From positions 6,017,041-6,081,040 of the forward strand of contig BSYO01000038.1 in NCBI GenBank assembly GCA_033239525.1: a stretch of 64,000 nt of DNA, read 5' to 3'. Shown piece by piece: positions 10,986-23,276 of the stretch. Origin of the DNA: Nepenthes gracilis. Its lineage: Eukaryota; Streptophyta; Magnoliopsida; Caryophyllales; Nepenthaceae. Within the stretch, counting starts at the first letter, position 1. Each line of letters opens with the position of its first letter. The notes below the pieces were generated by a model. That model was not told where the DNA came from, ran no database searches, and saw only the letters and a list, made by a program, of their open reading frames with translations. A program made the translations under genes and the position numbers.

Positions 10986-13500
10986 ATGATTGTGATGTAC
11001 TGATTTCTGAATGTCGTATTTGTGAAAAATTAAGTTAATATGATCAAGATTGGGATTAATTCATGCAAGAAAATTAAGTTTCGGGACTGCGGGACGATTC
11101 AACGGAGTTGGCCTGCCGGGCGCCCGAGCCAGTGGGCCAGCACCAACCCGTGATTTAAGCGGCCGAGGGTTTTTGCTTCCAGCTTCCATGGGAGAGGAAA
11201 GAGAGAGAACTCGAAGGAGAAGAGAGAGAAGGAAAAATTCGAGGTTCCTGAGTCCAATTCTGAGTTCAAGCTAATTAGAGAAGTGACAAGTACGCCCATA
11301 CTCTCCTCTTTTATTTTTTTGCACTTTTATTCTGTTTTCTTTGAACATTCTTATTTTGACACCCCAATAAGTTTATATTTTGTATTACCCACAAGCTAAG
11401 TATGAAAATATTTCGATTTCATATCCGATTTGTGAGATTTGTGCGAATTTTGGCACCCGAAAACCCTAACCCGTGCCCGGACCAATTTCACCCGTTATTT
11501 TGGATTTTATACATGATTTGACCTTAGATAATGGAAATCCATAACTAGAGTATGCACATGTAAATTTCATATTCGATTTAGTAGTTTTGAACGGTTTTTG
11601 GACATGGAACCCTAACCCCACGCCCCGGATGATTTCACCGATAAAATTGGGATTTATGCATAAATTGGTTTTAGAATATTATTACCCGCACCATGAACAT
11701 GTTGATTTATCAATTGGGTGCCTAAATTGGTAGTTTTGTATGGTTTTATGCTCATCGGAACCCTAACCCGCGCCCCCTTTGGGTTTTACCCAATTAAACG
11801 TAAATTATGCATGATCGGGCTTTGAAAATTCGTAATTCTTGTTTTATGGACGCGGGCACCCCGTATATTTGGTATTTATGTCCACAGATTTATATATGTA
11901 AATTTTATATATTCCAAAAATATTATCGGACGCAAATAGGGATGTTTGTATACGCATCGAAAATTATGATGCATGCAATTATGAAGGAATTTGTCATCCA
12001 AAAGCTTTAAAGATATGTTTGGCTCATTATGATAAGAATTTTCTACATGTTCCAAGCTTTATGATAATTTATGCACGTATCATGAAAATATTAATTCGAA
12101 ATGTTCTGAAAATCATGTCATGAACTGTTTATAAAAGAATTTTTGATCGAAAGCTTTAAGAATTCTATTTAGCATGATGTGAAAAGGATTTCCTAAATTC
12201 TTTTAAGTTCCAAAAGGAAATCATGCATGAAATTAAGAATACGCGATGAATTAAACTCACGAAGAATATGAAAATATGAATCTGAATAGGCTTTATGGAA
12301 AAGAATAAAGAATGGATATTCTGCAATTAAGCGATAAACTGATTGAACCGTTTTTGGAACAACGAACTGATTGAACTGATGAACCGTTCTCCAGAATGAA
12401 GAATTGATGGACTGATTGAACCGTTCTCTAACAAAATGGGAATGAAAAACATTGTACATAAGAGTAGAATTCCCTAAAGAAATAAAAAACTAAGAACTTA
12501 GACCGAGGATCGTTTAACAGATAATATACTTTGACATACCATAAATATTACAATGGAAGCTCAAGTTATCCTAACCGTATTTTATAGCAGGTGATATTCA
12601 TTGGCATGTCTTAGTGCATCATAGTGAAAGGTCGTTTGTTTTGGTGCCGCTTGCGACTATTGGCCCCGTCTATCAGGATTGTATGTAGACGACCAGCCTC
12701 TGGATCTTGAATAGTTGGAGATGGCTTTTAATTGTGTCGGAGCACACACAATCCAAGTTACGACCGACTGCTCATTTGCCAGTAAAGCCTACTGACCCCT
12801 CGTCCAAAAATGAAATAAGTTTTCGGCATGATTTGATGACTAAGAAAAGATAAATGAAGTAGACTAAAGAAATGTGAAACGAATCATGAAAACATTCTTT
12901 TCTAAATCATGATTTAAGTCTCATATGCATCTCTATTTCCTCATATGTGCATTATTATGTTTTTGAATATAAAATTATGCATGTCCCTTGATATATATAT
13001 GTGCCTTGCTAAACTTTTAGCTCACCCTTGCTATTTTTCACCCTCCAGATGAGCATGAATTGCACTCAATAAGGCAGGGTAGAGAATTAAGCCAGCTAGA
13101 CTCGAAGGCGTGGAAGATGACCTTATAAACTTAGCTTTGAAGTTTTGTGTCCTCTGATGGAATATTTTGTATTCTGACGAATTTTATTTATAGTTGTATG
13201 CATATGATTATGATGATATAACTGTAATATAGTTTCCGCTGTATCGATGAATGTATATACTTTCGCAAATTATGATGGTTAGTTGGATACCTAGTGGTAT
13301 CTATTCTGAGCCAACGTCATACCGGAGTTATGACGTTGGTGCCACGTGAGATTTTGTGGCTTTGGATCCTATGTTTTGTGATGTTGTAGCCTTATGATGT
13401 ATGTTGTAAATGATATTCACAGGTTTTGTATTTAACTTACGTTCGTATTACAACTGAAACTCTGCCGGATTCTCTGTTAGAAATACCGTACGGCACAATG
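10986..13500 (+). repeat. Plus-strand gypsy LTR
   Basis: The limits are approximate. Features in order: GC-rich U3 (11090-11170), a purine leader full of GAGAGA (11190-11250), a weak donor-like GA|CAAGTACG (11286), three spaced CCCTAACCC blocks (11460-11770), and the conserved GCCTTGCTAAACTTTTAGCT block with pyrimidine tract and CAG|ATGAG ending at 13048. A perfect inverted repeat lies at 13311-13339. No adjoining internal region is visible, so it may be a solo LTR. Confidence 0.5.
13311..13339. repeat. Perfect 10-bp inverted repeat in an LTR
   Basis: CCAACGTCAT and ATGACGTTGG separated by 9 bases. Each arm includes the TGACG core recognised by plant bZIP factors; a regulatory role is inference. 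Confidence 0.6.
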
Positions 13501-13529
13501 ATCATATCCTCGACATGATCACGTTCTGA

Positions 13530-13983
13530 TGCACAGAAGGAAAAAGTAGGGCAGGGAAAGGAGAAGAAATTGAGAGGAGGAAAAAACAAAAGGAGAACCA
13601 GGGGAAAAAGAAAGAGAGATCAGGGAAGAGAGAGAAGTAGAGACCAATAGGGAGGGGAAGGAAATCACAATTATTCAAATTTCATTCAATCCATCAATAT
13701 TACCTCAAACAATAGTATTAGGGTCCTTATATAGAGAATCATATATTTAGCATAGTTTGGAAACAAAATCAAATCTAATAGCTTCTAATTTGGAAAGAAA
13801 ATTGAACAGGAAATAAAATTAAATCTTTTCTAATTGAAAATAAAATCAAATCTAATTTAAAAAAAAAATCAAATCTAATAACTTCTAATCAAATTGGAAA
13901 TAAAATCAAATTAGAAATATCTTCTAATTGGAAATCAAATTTAATTTGAAAATAAAATCTTTGCATCCATGATGTCTGCATCA
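13530..13983 (-). repeat. 3' LTR of the minus-strand chromovirus
   Basis: Aligns with 18066-18484 over purine-rich and (AATCAAAT)-rich parts; starts TGATGCAGACATC on the minus strand. The left limit is approximate. Confidence 0.65.
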
Positions 13984-14229
13984 ATTCTCCCCAAGTGGTT
14001 GGGACTCAACCCCGTCGAGTAAATCTTCTATAATTAATTCCCCACAACAAGCTGAGTGGCCGCGCGTGGTAGACACGTGTGAGTGGGGCAGAAATCAGAC
14101 TGTGCCACCGATGCCTCTATAAGGAAAAGGATTTGGGCCTAAAGATGAGCAATCCTATTGATTTGGATAAAATACCAAAATATCTGGGTCAAACAGTTGG
14201 TGTGTCTCTATAGAAATCTAAGTAGTCTT

Positions 14230-14830
14230 GGACTCCGGCAGGCCAACCAACAAATAAGGAAATGCTAAACTACTCCATCCTTGGGAAAATAAGCTACTTA
14301 TCTAGAATAGTATCGATTTTATCATTGTGTGTCGGGAAAGTGGAGAGTTGTATAGGAATGGGTAGACATGCAATATGTGGTGCATCTGAGGACACATTAA
14401 AAGGATCAACCGGTGATTTAAAAGTAACTTTATAAATGAGTAAATTTTTAACATAGAAAGTATTATGAAAACCAAAAAGAAATGAAAAATTATTAACATA
14501 TGCATTTGATCCAAACCATTATGCAATTCAGAAACGAGCCCATGTAGGCGTCGCTCTAACCTTATCCAAACCATAATAGAATTTCTAACATAAAATGTAA
14601 GATGTCTTTTATACATATCAGCTTAAAATTCATGAGGTGTTAATTGTTTTCAATTATTTATTGATCTCGATGTGTAAGTCACGAAGGTATTGTACAAAAG
14701 TTTCAGCCGTCATGGACATACTAACATATGAGGATATTAGGATAAGATCTAATGGTTTGTGGGAGCTGTAACCATACACAACTAAGAATGGAAAGATATC
14801 TTGAAAGTTTTGGAGAACTTAACGGGCCTC
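14230..14830 (-). pseudogene. Integrase C-terminal and chromodomain-like fragment
   Basis: Minus-strand reading gives SPFLVVYGYSSHKPLDL near 14800, matching the gypsy integrase SPFEVVYGYKPRxPLDL segment. It is followed by FVQYLRDLHIEINK, YKRHLTFYVRNSIMVWIRLE (a GPY/F-type region), and then ILDK..VAYFPKDGVV, resembling the chromodomain start of Reina/CRM-like chromoviruses. There are several stops and frameshifts. No integrase catalytic core precedes it. Confidence 0.65.
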
Positions 14831-14864
14831 ATTAGGAATCAATACAAAAGAATTCAAAAAGGTT

Positions 14865-15330
14865 TCAAGAACGATAACAAATAAGCTCGCTAATAGCAAC
14901 ACGTTCAAATGCTATGGGACTAGTGATATATAATCTTTTTGTCTTTACCATAACCATTTCTTTATTAAGAGTCATCAATTTTGGGAGTAAAAGATAGATG
15001 CAATTTTTTTTCCTCTTGTGAACAAAATAACAGGAATTAGAACAACATTTGATTATGATATTCAAGTCATACAGCCAAGGGTGCCTGAGAATGACATGAC
15101 CCATGTCCATTGGTATAACGTTATACCAAATATGACCTTTGTATTCTAAAAAATGAATGGGTACAAGATAACGTTCTTTGACAGCTATAGCAGATGTGTC
15201 AATCTACGAGATGCTGTATGAATTAGAGTATTGAACAGCTTTTAACCCCAAACGAGAAATAGTGTTAGCTAAGATCGCATTGATACAATTACCGCTGTCC
15301 GTGAGAATCTTGTAGACCTTATCATTCGCC
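14865..15330 (-). pseudogene. Gypsy aspartic protease fragment
   Basis: Minus-strand translation gives LTDSGNCINAI (the D-S-G active-site motif), then SAIAVKERYLVPIHFLEYKG, then PMDMGHVILRHPWLYDLN. This is the standard gag-linked protease of plant Ty3/gypsy elements. Only one in-frame stop is seen across about 90 codons. Confidence 0.75.
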
Positions 15331-15664
15331 TTGATATAAGTATGAAAGATAGCGTAACGACGGCAATCATCAACCTCTTTGGATTCTGTTAACGTGTATC
15401 ATACAATACCTAGAAATGGCTTATTAGAGAAGGAAGAGCAGAAGTCTAGCCTAGAGGAGTCAGTCTTAATATAGTTCATAAATTTGTCAATATCATTACC
15501 ATCTAAGTCCTCAAACTCCTCTAACTTAGGTTCATATATTTGTTCTTCAAGGAGTTCCTCATTTATTTTGTCTTGTTCGTCAATTAATAAGGCTTTACTT
15601 GAACAATTGGAAAAAATATGTTCAAAACCTTTACAATTAAAGTACTGTAATTGAGAATTTCTTC

Positions 15665-16640
15665 TTAGGGTTTCAAAAGCCTTTCCTCAGACTTCCCTTG
15701 CTGGAAAAATGGTAGACAGAGGGGTCCTAAAACAGACATAAAATTTGCAGTAGGAGTATAACATGTTAATTGACGATACGACGTCCTGGTAACTAATTCA
15801 AAATCTTGAACCAAATTATACACATGGTCCATAGTGGTAACCCCACGGAGGACAAATTCTCTCCAAAGGTCCTTATGTAATTCTTGCCAGAACCTACTTA
15901 ATGTCATGACCTCATCCTTAATGATATGACATTTCATCTAAAAATCAACAAATTGAGTCACATACTCAAATTATGAATCGATTACCCTATCGAAGGATAT
16001 TTTATTGGTCTAATAAGTTACTACTGTAGAAGTGGGATAAATATTTTTCTTGAAGAGGTTGTTTCATTTTAACCCAACTCCTGATAAGAGCGGCCTGACG
16101 CCTAGCAAAGAGGTCTCCTCAACATTTTTCCAAAATAATTAAGCATTTCTAGTCAACGTGAGGCTAACAAATTGAATTCTCCTATCTTTCGACACGCCAT
16201 AATATTCAAAGAAATGATCTATGTCGCAGACCCATTGAGTAAAAACTCGAGGGTCCAAGTAGCCGTCTAAAGTAAGGGTATCCAATTTGATATTTTTAAA
16301 AATCCGAACTTTCTCATAGTGTCAAGGCCTGAAATTGCGTCTATGAGATTCTTGATTATCTTGTCTTCGTCGATGCGTCCTACTATATGATATGTTAGAA
16401 TTGTCAATATCTAATAAGGAAGACCCAATTTCTAAAGTAGTAGCTCGATTTGCAAGATCAAAATTTATCTGTCTAGTAATGGCCAGATTAATTTCAATAG
16501 CAATCATGTGGTCTTGTAATTATTGTTGATTAGAAACTAGTTGAGCTAACTATTTACTTAGAGTTTCAAATTAGTTAGAATCCATGATTAAATTTGAGGT
16601 GTTTTGAGAAATAAAGTGACCACTTTGCAAGTACATAAAA
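15665..16640 (-). pseudogene. Gypsy gag (capsid) pseudogene
   Basis: Minus-strand pieces include IKLDTLTLDGYLDPRVFTQW, then DIDHFFEYYGVSKDRRIQF, then DEVMTLSRFWQELHKDLWRE and GVTTMDHVYNLVQDFELV. These follow the order of the plant retrotransposon gag domain. Frameshifts break it. No zinc knuckle is preserved; a PxFQQGKSEE linker follows. Confidence 0.75.
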
Positions 16641-18065
16641 CACCAATATGACTAATAAGGTCAAGATCAATAAATAACTAAGGCAATCCAACTCAATATT
16701 TTTTCATGACATTTTATATGGTTCAAAATATGCAAACAAGTATTACTAATCTATTAGAATAATATAGTAGGAATTTATTGCAATGTGATTATATCCACTA
16801 TAAAAGTAATTATAGGATATGAAAGTAATGAATTTTTTTTTCTAGGAAATAAAACTACACTCAGATAAAACTAAATACTATTAAAGAAAAATAAAAATAT
16901 GCTACCCAAAATAATATATAATGAATGCAACTAAATATCAGGATAATCGAATCTGCTTGTATAAGACGGCCTTGTGATGAGGATCTTCTACTATTTGGAT
17001 TTTGTTTGCTTTTTTTCTGTTTTTTTCTCTCTCTTTTTTTGCTCTTTTTTTTTCTCACTTTTTTTTTTGTTACTTTATTTGGGCCTCAAAGCCCAGACAA
17101 GCAGAGAAAGGACGGGGCACTCCCAACGCAGCAATCGGGTGCTTCTCTTTCAAGTGGCGACAGTGACGAAGGATACGCACTTCGACAGGTGATTGTGATG
17201 AAGACGACGGTGATGGTGATGAAGGCGACTATGAAGATGACGAAGATGGGGACGAAGAAGACGGCTACAAAGACAATGAAGACAGGGACGAAGAAGATGA
17301 AGACGAGGATGAAGATGATGAAGTGAAGACGAAGAAGTGGAAGGCAAAGAGGTTGACGATGAAGAATCGGCACAACCCAATTTGAAGGAAGGTCAATCGT
17401 GGTGGCTAAAGTTTGGTTGGGCTTCGGCTCGGGCATCCAGTTAGGGTTTGGTGTATTGATGGTGGTGGGCATTGGGTTTTCGGGTGAGTGGTCGATTAGG
17501 CTTTGGGTGAGTGGTCCATTATGATTTTCAGGTGGTTTAGATGGTTGTTTTGGGTGTAATTTGGCTTGGCATCGACAGGAGATGTGGTGGTCATGGTGGT
17601 TAGCAGTGACGTGGAGAATGAGTTCGGTGAGTATGGCCACCGCTATGGGTCATCTCATGCCTCTAGCTGCGGCTGCCTCGTCAGCGGCAGCGGCTTCTTC
17701 GTGCTTCTCTGCCTCTTCAATTTTGCTTTTTTTTATTGCTTTGTTTCTTTTGATTTGCGTGACTAGTAAAACCCTATTTGATTTTCCAAAAACTCTCACT
17801 CTTTTTTTATCCAATAATTTCTCTTTTGTTTTTTGTTTTTTTTTACAAAGAATTTTTTTTTTTGTTTTTTCAACGTAATGGGAAAGCAAAAACAAATAAT
17901 ACATCAAAGGAAGATGGAAACTTGATGGGACGGTTGGGCAATAGAGTTGGTGATATTGTTGGTTGCATGAGACGAACACTGTAGGTTGGTTAGTGGATGG
18001 TGGAACAGTGGAGTTGGTGGACTTGGTGATATTGCTGGTTGTTGGGTAGAGATTTAGTCTTTGCT
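16641..18065. other. 5' leader of the chromovirus with low-complexity tracts
   Basis: Contains T-rich and CT-rich runs (16990-17075, 17710-17870) and a GAC/GAA/GAT tract (17191-17340). The tract reads on the plus strand as an uninterrupted acidic stretch to a TGA at 17383. No known protein domain. Overlapping long ORFs on both strands follow from the low complexity. Confidence 0.5.
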
Positions 18066-18484
18066 ATGAAATACGATACAGTAAGGGGAAAGAATTGGAA
18101 AGAAAGGAGAAAAAACTACGAGGAGGGGAAAAAACAGAAAGAGAACCAGGAGAAAGAGAAGTAGAGACCAAGAAGGAGGAAAAAGAAATCACAATCACTC
18201 AAATTTTATTCAATTTATCAATATTGTTTCAAACAATAGAGTTAGGTCCTTATATAGAGAACATTATTTCTAATATAATTTAGAAACAAAATCAAATCTA
18301 ATAACTTCTAATTTGAAAATAAAATTAAATAGAAATAAAATCAAATCTAATTTGAAAAAAAAAATCAAATCTAATAACTTCTAATTAAATTGGAAATAAA
18401 ATCAAATTGAAAATCTCTTCTAATTGAAAATCAAATCTAATTTAAAAATCAAATCAAATCTCTATATCCATGATGTCCGTATCA
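18066..18484 (-). repeat. 5' LTR of the minus-strand chromovirus
   Basis: Starts TGATACGGACATC on the minus strand at 18484. The primer-binding site expected just below 18066 is not recognisable. Confidence 0.6.
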
Positions 18485-21229
18485 TATTCATATCCTTTCG
18501 GTCCCATCGGATCCTTGTCATTCACAAGCAGGATAACTATACTCAATCCATATGATCATATCACATTTGTATCCTTGAGGTCATGTCGAATCCTCATTCT
18601 ACACAAGTAGGATAATTATACTCAACATGTCAATTCTAATACACATCAGTATGGTACCTATCAATATCTCAATGAGTATTGTTCACAAAACTATAAGTAT
18701 TATTTCAAGATCAACGACCACAATCCACTAGTATATGGACTAGATGTTAGACAATTGTAGGTTACACTACAATTTTACATGTTCAATACTCTTCAATAGC
18801 AAAATATTTTCATACAATCTTCTTTATCCAACAATATAGTAAATAAGGAAGTAGAATAGCAAGATATATGAACATCCATCAAATCGAAGGGAAAACTAAC
18901 CATAGATGTCTATGCAGGAGTACCTCATCACTGCCCACACAACCAATTTCTACTCTTTCAAATTTGACTCAAGGTTATCTAACCTCAGCCATCCTTAAAC
19001 ACCTCTAGGATGCGTTCACACTAAGTAGAATATCAAACTCTTCTATACTTGGCCTACCACTCAGCCATTAAAGAGAAAAGACTCCTACACGTCCGATCTC
19101 TTATACTGTAAGCCTAGATCATCAAAATCTCTAAACTTTCCCACTTGATCATCCTACAACATGACAATACAAGATAAACCTCTTAATTACAGTCCATAAG
19201 ACCCATAGCCATCCCCCATAATTTCACTACAAGAAGGATATCATTCCTCTATACTTGGTCTATCAAGTAGTAGGTAGATCATACCTCTACCAAACACTAT
19301 CATATAGATTATGTATAAGTATGTAAAGAGGCTATACTTAGCCTCTAATCTGCTGACCAACTCATTTATCTATCCACGATCCAATCGATTTGATGTATGA
19401 AATACACAATTGGTATTCTCTTCATATTCTAAACGTACTCGACCATCTAGGTCCACCATTTAAATTCATGGTAAAATTACCATTTTATCCCTACATGTCC
19501 CTAAGTAGTCAACCACAAGGGAAGCTTGGTCCATTCTCTAGTATCTACCAAAATAAGCTACTCCAACCACTAGAGTATATATAAATCCATAACATACTAC
19601 ATTATAAGCATACATACTAACATATTAACTCACCAAATTCCATATCCATGCCACAAACAAGGAAATTTCACTACTCTAAAGAGATGCTCAAATATTATAC
19701 TTTAAACATTAGTAAACATGGAACTATGTAACATATTAAAACATAAACATGTAAAATTAGCATTAAACCCTCAAAATGGTCATACAAGCCACAGCTAAAA
19801 GGGGTATTTCCATCCCTTTTTCTTGATCCATTTACATTTATTAATCAACATATCATAAGACTTATAGATTTATAGTCTATGAAAGAATTGGCATGTAAAG
19901 TCCACATTTTGACACCGAAGACCTCACCCTAAGCCACAAGCCATAAGAAAAATTATCATACTCTTTAGCATGTCTGCATATAACTTCATATGTCTCACTT
20001 TAGTACTTTAAATATATATATCTACCCACTTGAGTTCAGCTACATTCAACCAACAAGAAGATGAGTCATGACATGAGCATCAATATGGAGAAACGCTCTC
20101 AAAAACCATACTAGGAAGTATAAAAATCAACACTTAAACATGAAATGATAATTGAGTCACACAAACATCATTTTTATTCAATTGGATGACTTTTCTCTAG
20201 AGGTAGAGATAAATGTTTTAAAATGTATGTAAGACCTCACATTTAACATATTAGAGCTAACTTTAATCAGTGGAAACATATCTCATTAGAAGAAATAGAT
20301 GGGATCGCCAATGAACGATAAAATTTTCACTTTCCTCAAATTTTCTTCTTCAACGATCAAATTGAGCACAAACGTCCTCCAGGATCTAAGCAAGGACAAC
20401 TTTCTCTTCTCAAGGAGGCCATGAAACTCTCTTCTTCCTCTTCAATGAGGGCACGACAAAAGAAAAATGGAAGGAGACAAGAGCCACTATTATTTCTAGT
20501 ACTAGGTTCCTTACTTCTCCATTCTTATTATTTCTTCTTGGCACAACTTATTCTAGGGGGAAGACTACCGAGTTCTTTTTTCTTTTCCTCTCAAACTAAT
20601 AGAAAATCATGAGAGAGAATTAGGTTTAGCCAAAGGAAAGAAGGGTGGCTGGCTAGTCCGATAAAAGAAGGGAGAATTTTAGGGTTTTAGGTTTACTGAA
20701 GGAGGAGCTGGTCAAATAAGAAGCTGCAGCTAATGGGGATTGTTTCCTAGATTAACATTTAGCTAAATTATGCGAGGGAGGTGGCTGAAATAGAAGGAAA
20801 AGGGTCATGCCTCATAGCTAGGGTTTACAGGCAATTTAAGGTTTTTGCCAACTAGGGTTTTTGGGGAATAGCCTATTCTGGTTTTTATATACTAGCATAT
20901 TAATTTAATTAATTTTTAATATATAATTACACCAAAATATATTTAACATATTCATAATGAAATCCAATTAATAAAACTATACACAAAAATTACCATCTAC
21001 TGCAACTGAATAAATTACAAAATTACCTTCCAGGTGACTCTTCGAATTTGACTAGTTCAAGGTCTTTAAGAAGTTAGTCCATATTTGCCTACAATTTATT
21101 AACCTTATAAGATTCTATCTTTATCATTATTTTCGTAATTAAAGATCTCACTTAGTCAAGAGTTCAATTGACCAAAGTCCAAAACACTAGGGAATTATAA
21201 AGGCACTTGGCTAATCCAAAAACTCATCA
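18485..21229 (-). repeat. Minus-strand gypsy LTR, 5' part
   Basis: Long minus-strand LTR-like unit. Near its start it has AGTGCCTTTATAATTCCCTAG (minus), then TATA-like TATATAAAAACC (20882-20893 region), then a leader with coding-like but stop-filled sequence and AT-rich sequence to 18485. It abuts copia gag at about 21230-21240. It probably continues at 10985-10221, giving an LTR of about 3.5 kb. The boundary at 21229 is approximate and no target duplication was confirmed. Confidence 0.45.
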
Positions 21230-21239
21230 TTTCCCTTTT

Positions 21240-21750
21240 ACTTCAAGGATGAGCGTGCCCTTCCTGAACAGTAGCATCATGATAATCTAACCGTATGAGG
21301 CCGGCAATAAAGCCTACAACACCAATTGGCTTGCCCTTCTCCTCAATCTTCTTATCGAGTGAGGACATTTGTGTTAAAATCTAGTTGAACTCGTTCAAGT
21401 ATTTCTTAAAGTATCCCTTTTCCAAAAGTCAAAGGTCATATAATTGCTTTTTCACACGCAACTATGTCGTCAAGAACTTGTTACCAACTCTAAATTTTAT
21501 CCAGACTTTTAATAGGTTTGATAAGCCAATAACTTCTTGAAGAATATTTTTTGCAAGATATAATTTGATCGTGTAATTAGTAAGATCTCTTATGTCTTAC
21601 CACTTATCATCTTTCACTCTCTCCGACTTGTCCCCTTCTTTCTCAGTGCTTTCATTGTTTCCTTACAGGTCAAAATGCTCATCACTTTTTCTTGTCAAAA
21701 AATAAAATTATTTTGCCTATTAAATTTATCAATGTAGACCGGCATGCCCT
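21240..21750 (-). pseudogene. Copia gag pseudogene (N-terminal and central part)
   Basis: The minus strand opens with ATGGCTTTGGCATTG near 21763, giving MALALKGMPVYIDKFN then NNFIF, close to copia gag KFxGxNFxLWxxxM. Further pieces spread over frames match the family order (RKMISGKT, KKYLNEFNKIL, the LLFxKxTLxLEE segment). Stops and frameshifts are frequent. A mutated primer-binding site TGGTTTCAAAT lies just after the LTR end at 21815. Confidence 0.6.
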
Positions 21751-21814
21751 TCAATGCCAAAGCCATCAAATTTTAGTTTTCACACATTACAAAAACCTAC
21801 TATTTGAAACCACT

Positions 21815-22529
21815 TGTTAGGATTTGCAGAATATGCACACAATTAGCACAATGGAAACAAACCCAAATCCTTCCATCAATCACCAGCCACCAAACATCAT
21901 GAGAACACAAAAAACAAAAATCACTCAGCCACCAAACATCATGAGAACACAAAAAAGAAAAATCACTCAACCAAACATATAAGTTATACAATAATATTTA
22001 ATATAAAAAATTCTTTTCAACAAAAAAAAAAAAACTACAAAATATTCTCTAAAAACATCTATTATAAAGTGTAAAGTTATAAATAACCTTATTTGATGGC
22101 TCTTCATAACACATATGAATAAAAAGATAAAATACAACACTCAACACACTTAACGATCATATAAGAGAAAATACAATAAGAAAACAAACAACTAATCAGT
22201 ACTACATCATAAAATCAAGGCCAAAGAAATATACCCAAACTTGGTGAAGATGGAACTTGAATCAAATATAAATCGGATATTGAAAATCTTGATCTTCTCT
22301 TTTTTCTCTCTTCCTTGTAGCACCCCTTGGGTAGAAATGATCTCTTGTATGGTTTCAAATCAAAACAAAGCCTTTTATATCCCGCATAGGCACTCCGATG
22401 CAAATAATGAACACAATAATGACATAACCGAGCCTCTCCCTATACCACTTGCACAAGGCCACGTTCTAAGGGTGAGTCAAGCCCCAAAGTTAATGCTAGG
22501 TATATTTCAAATTAATTAGACTTTTAACA
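21815..22529 (-). repeat. Copia LTR (5' LTR position)
   Basis: Ends ATCCTAACA on the minus strand at 21815. Contains TTTATATCCC (plus strand, 22373-22382), the complement of a TATA box, plus the same leader as 1949-2640. It includes a local tandem duplication of about 44 bp (21884-21970, CAGCCACCAAACATCATGAG repeated). The right end is approximate. Confidence 0.6.
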
Positions 22530-23246
22530 AGGAGATAATTCCAATCTCTACCATTAATTAAGGAGGATTCCAAGTTATCAAACATTTACCAAGAGAGGAA
22601 TAATTCTAATAAGTGAAGGGTTTCCAAAAGAGAAAGTATCACAATCCAAGGCTCTTAATTCTAGATGACTAGTCCCAAGGATCATGGATGTTTTCAAGCC
22701 TCCTTGGGTGGCCCAGGTGGCCCAAGTTCATTCCCTCATGAGTTTTCCTCTCCCCTAGGCACAGCAGCCCCCTCTCCTTTAAATTAGGATGTTGTTTTCA
22801 TTTATAGGGAGACTAGAGTTGAGTGAAAGAAAAATTTCCTTGTTAGAAAAAAGATTGTCATCACATAAGGAGTCTTTGGTCCTTTGATTGGAAACTCCCA
22901 ATCCCCTAGGTCAAATGAGTCCCTAGGTAGATTATAAAAAAGTTGAGTGAGTCTCTTTCCATTTTGTAATCTCTCTTCCGGGATGATTATTCTATCCTTC
23001 GGCATATATTAAATATTTTGGTATCTCAATGTTTATTTTGACAAAATCATTTACTTATCCCCCTCTCTAGTTATTTTAATTATCAAGTCATTGACTTGGC
23101 TTTTCAAATAGCTTCTACCAGACCATTCAATACAATCTGGCACTACTATTAAACTTCCACTACTGTTTGTCAAGTGCATCCAACACTTTCAATTTATTAG
23201 TCTTACCCTTCAGTTAATCAATTTCCATATTTTGTCCAGTATCAAC
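22530..23246 (+). repeat. Probable 5' LTR of a plus-strand gypsy fragment
   Basis: Ends GTCCAGTATCA directly before a primer-binding site. No second copy is present in the window, so the left limit is unknown; 22530 is simply where copia sequence stops. Confidence 0.4.
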
Positions 23247-23258
23247 TGGTATCAGAGA
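23247..23258 (+). other. Primer-binding site (initiator Met-tRNA type)
   Basis: TGGTATCAGAGA, one base from the canonical TGGTATCAGAGC. Confidence 0.65.
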
Positions 23259-23276
23259 GGGTTGCAGGTCAAGAAT

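Larger units (their letters stand above)
13530..18484 (-). mobile_element. Minus-strand Ty3/gypsy chromovirus, RT deleted
   Basis: LTR-like direct repeats at 13530-13983 and 18066-18484 both start on the minus strand with TGATRCRGACATC. The polypurine tract ACTTGGGGAGAAT (13984-13996) precedes the 3' LTR. Inside are gag (15665-16640), protease (14865-15330) and the integrase C-terminus with a chromodomain-like tail (14230-14830). RT, RNase H and the integrase core are missing between protease and integrase end. The outer LTR ends and target duplication could not be fixed. A third LTR of this family is at 52403-52838. Confidence 0.75.
1949..22529 (-). mobile_element. Decayed Ty1/copia retrotransposon, interrupted by later insertions
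   Basis: Two similar LTR-like segments in minus orientation (1949-2640 and 21815-22529) bracket copia-type coding pieces in the right order: gag next to the right-hand LTR, then a CCHC zinc knuckle at 10026-10215, then protease/pre-integrase at 2700-3307 next to the left-hand LTR. Removing the insertions at 3308-10025 and 10221-21229 leaves about 2.9 kb, so reverse transcriptase and RNase H are missing. I found no matching target duplication (TAAAT left, AGGAG right). The two ends may therefore belong to one rearranged element, or to two copies of one family. Confidence 0.6.

Noticed and set aside
17086..17640. 184-codon minus-strand ORF
   Set aside because: It is the antisense of the acidic GAC/GAA tract and T-rich sequence in the chromovirus leader; its composition (F, V, I, H repeats) is a by-product of the simple repeat.
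1944..22534. Target-site duplication of the copia element
   Set aside because: TAAAT and AGGAG do not match, and the right LTR end is not precise.
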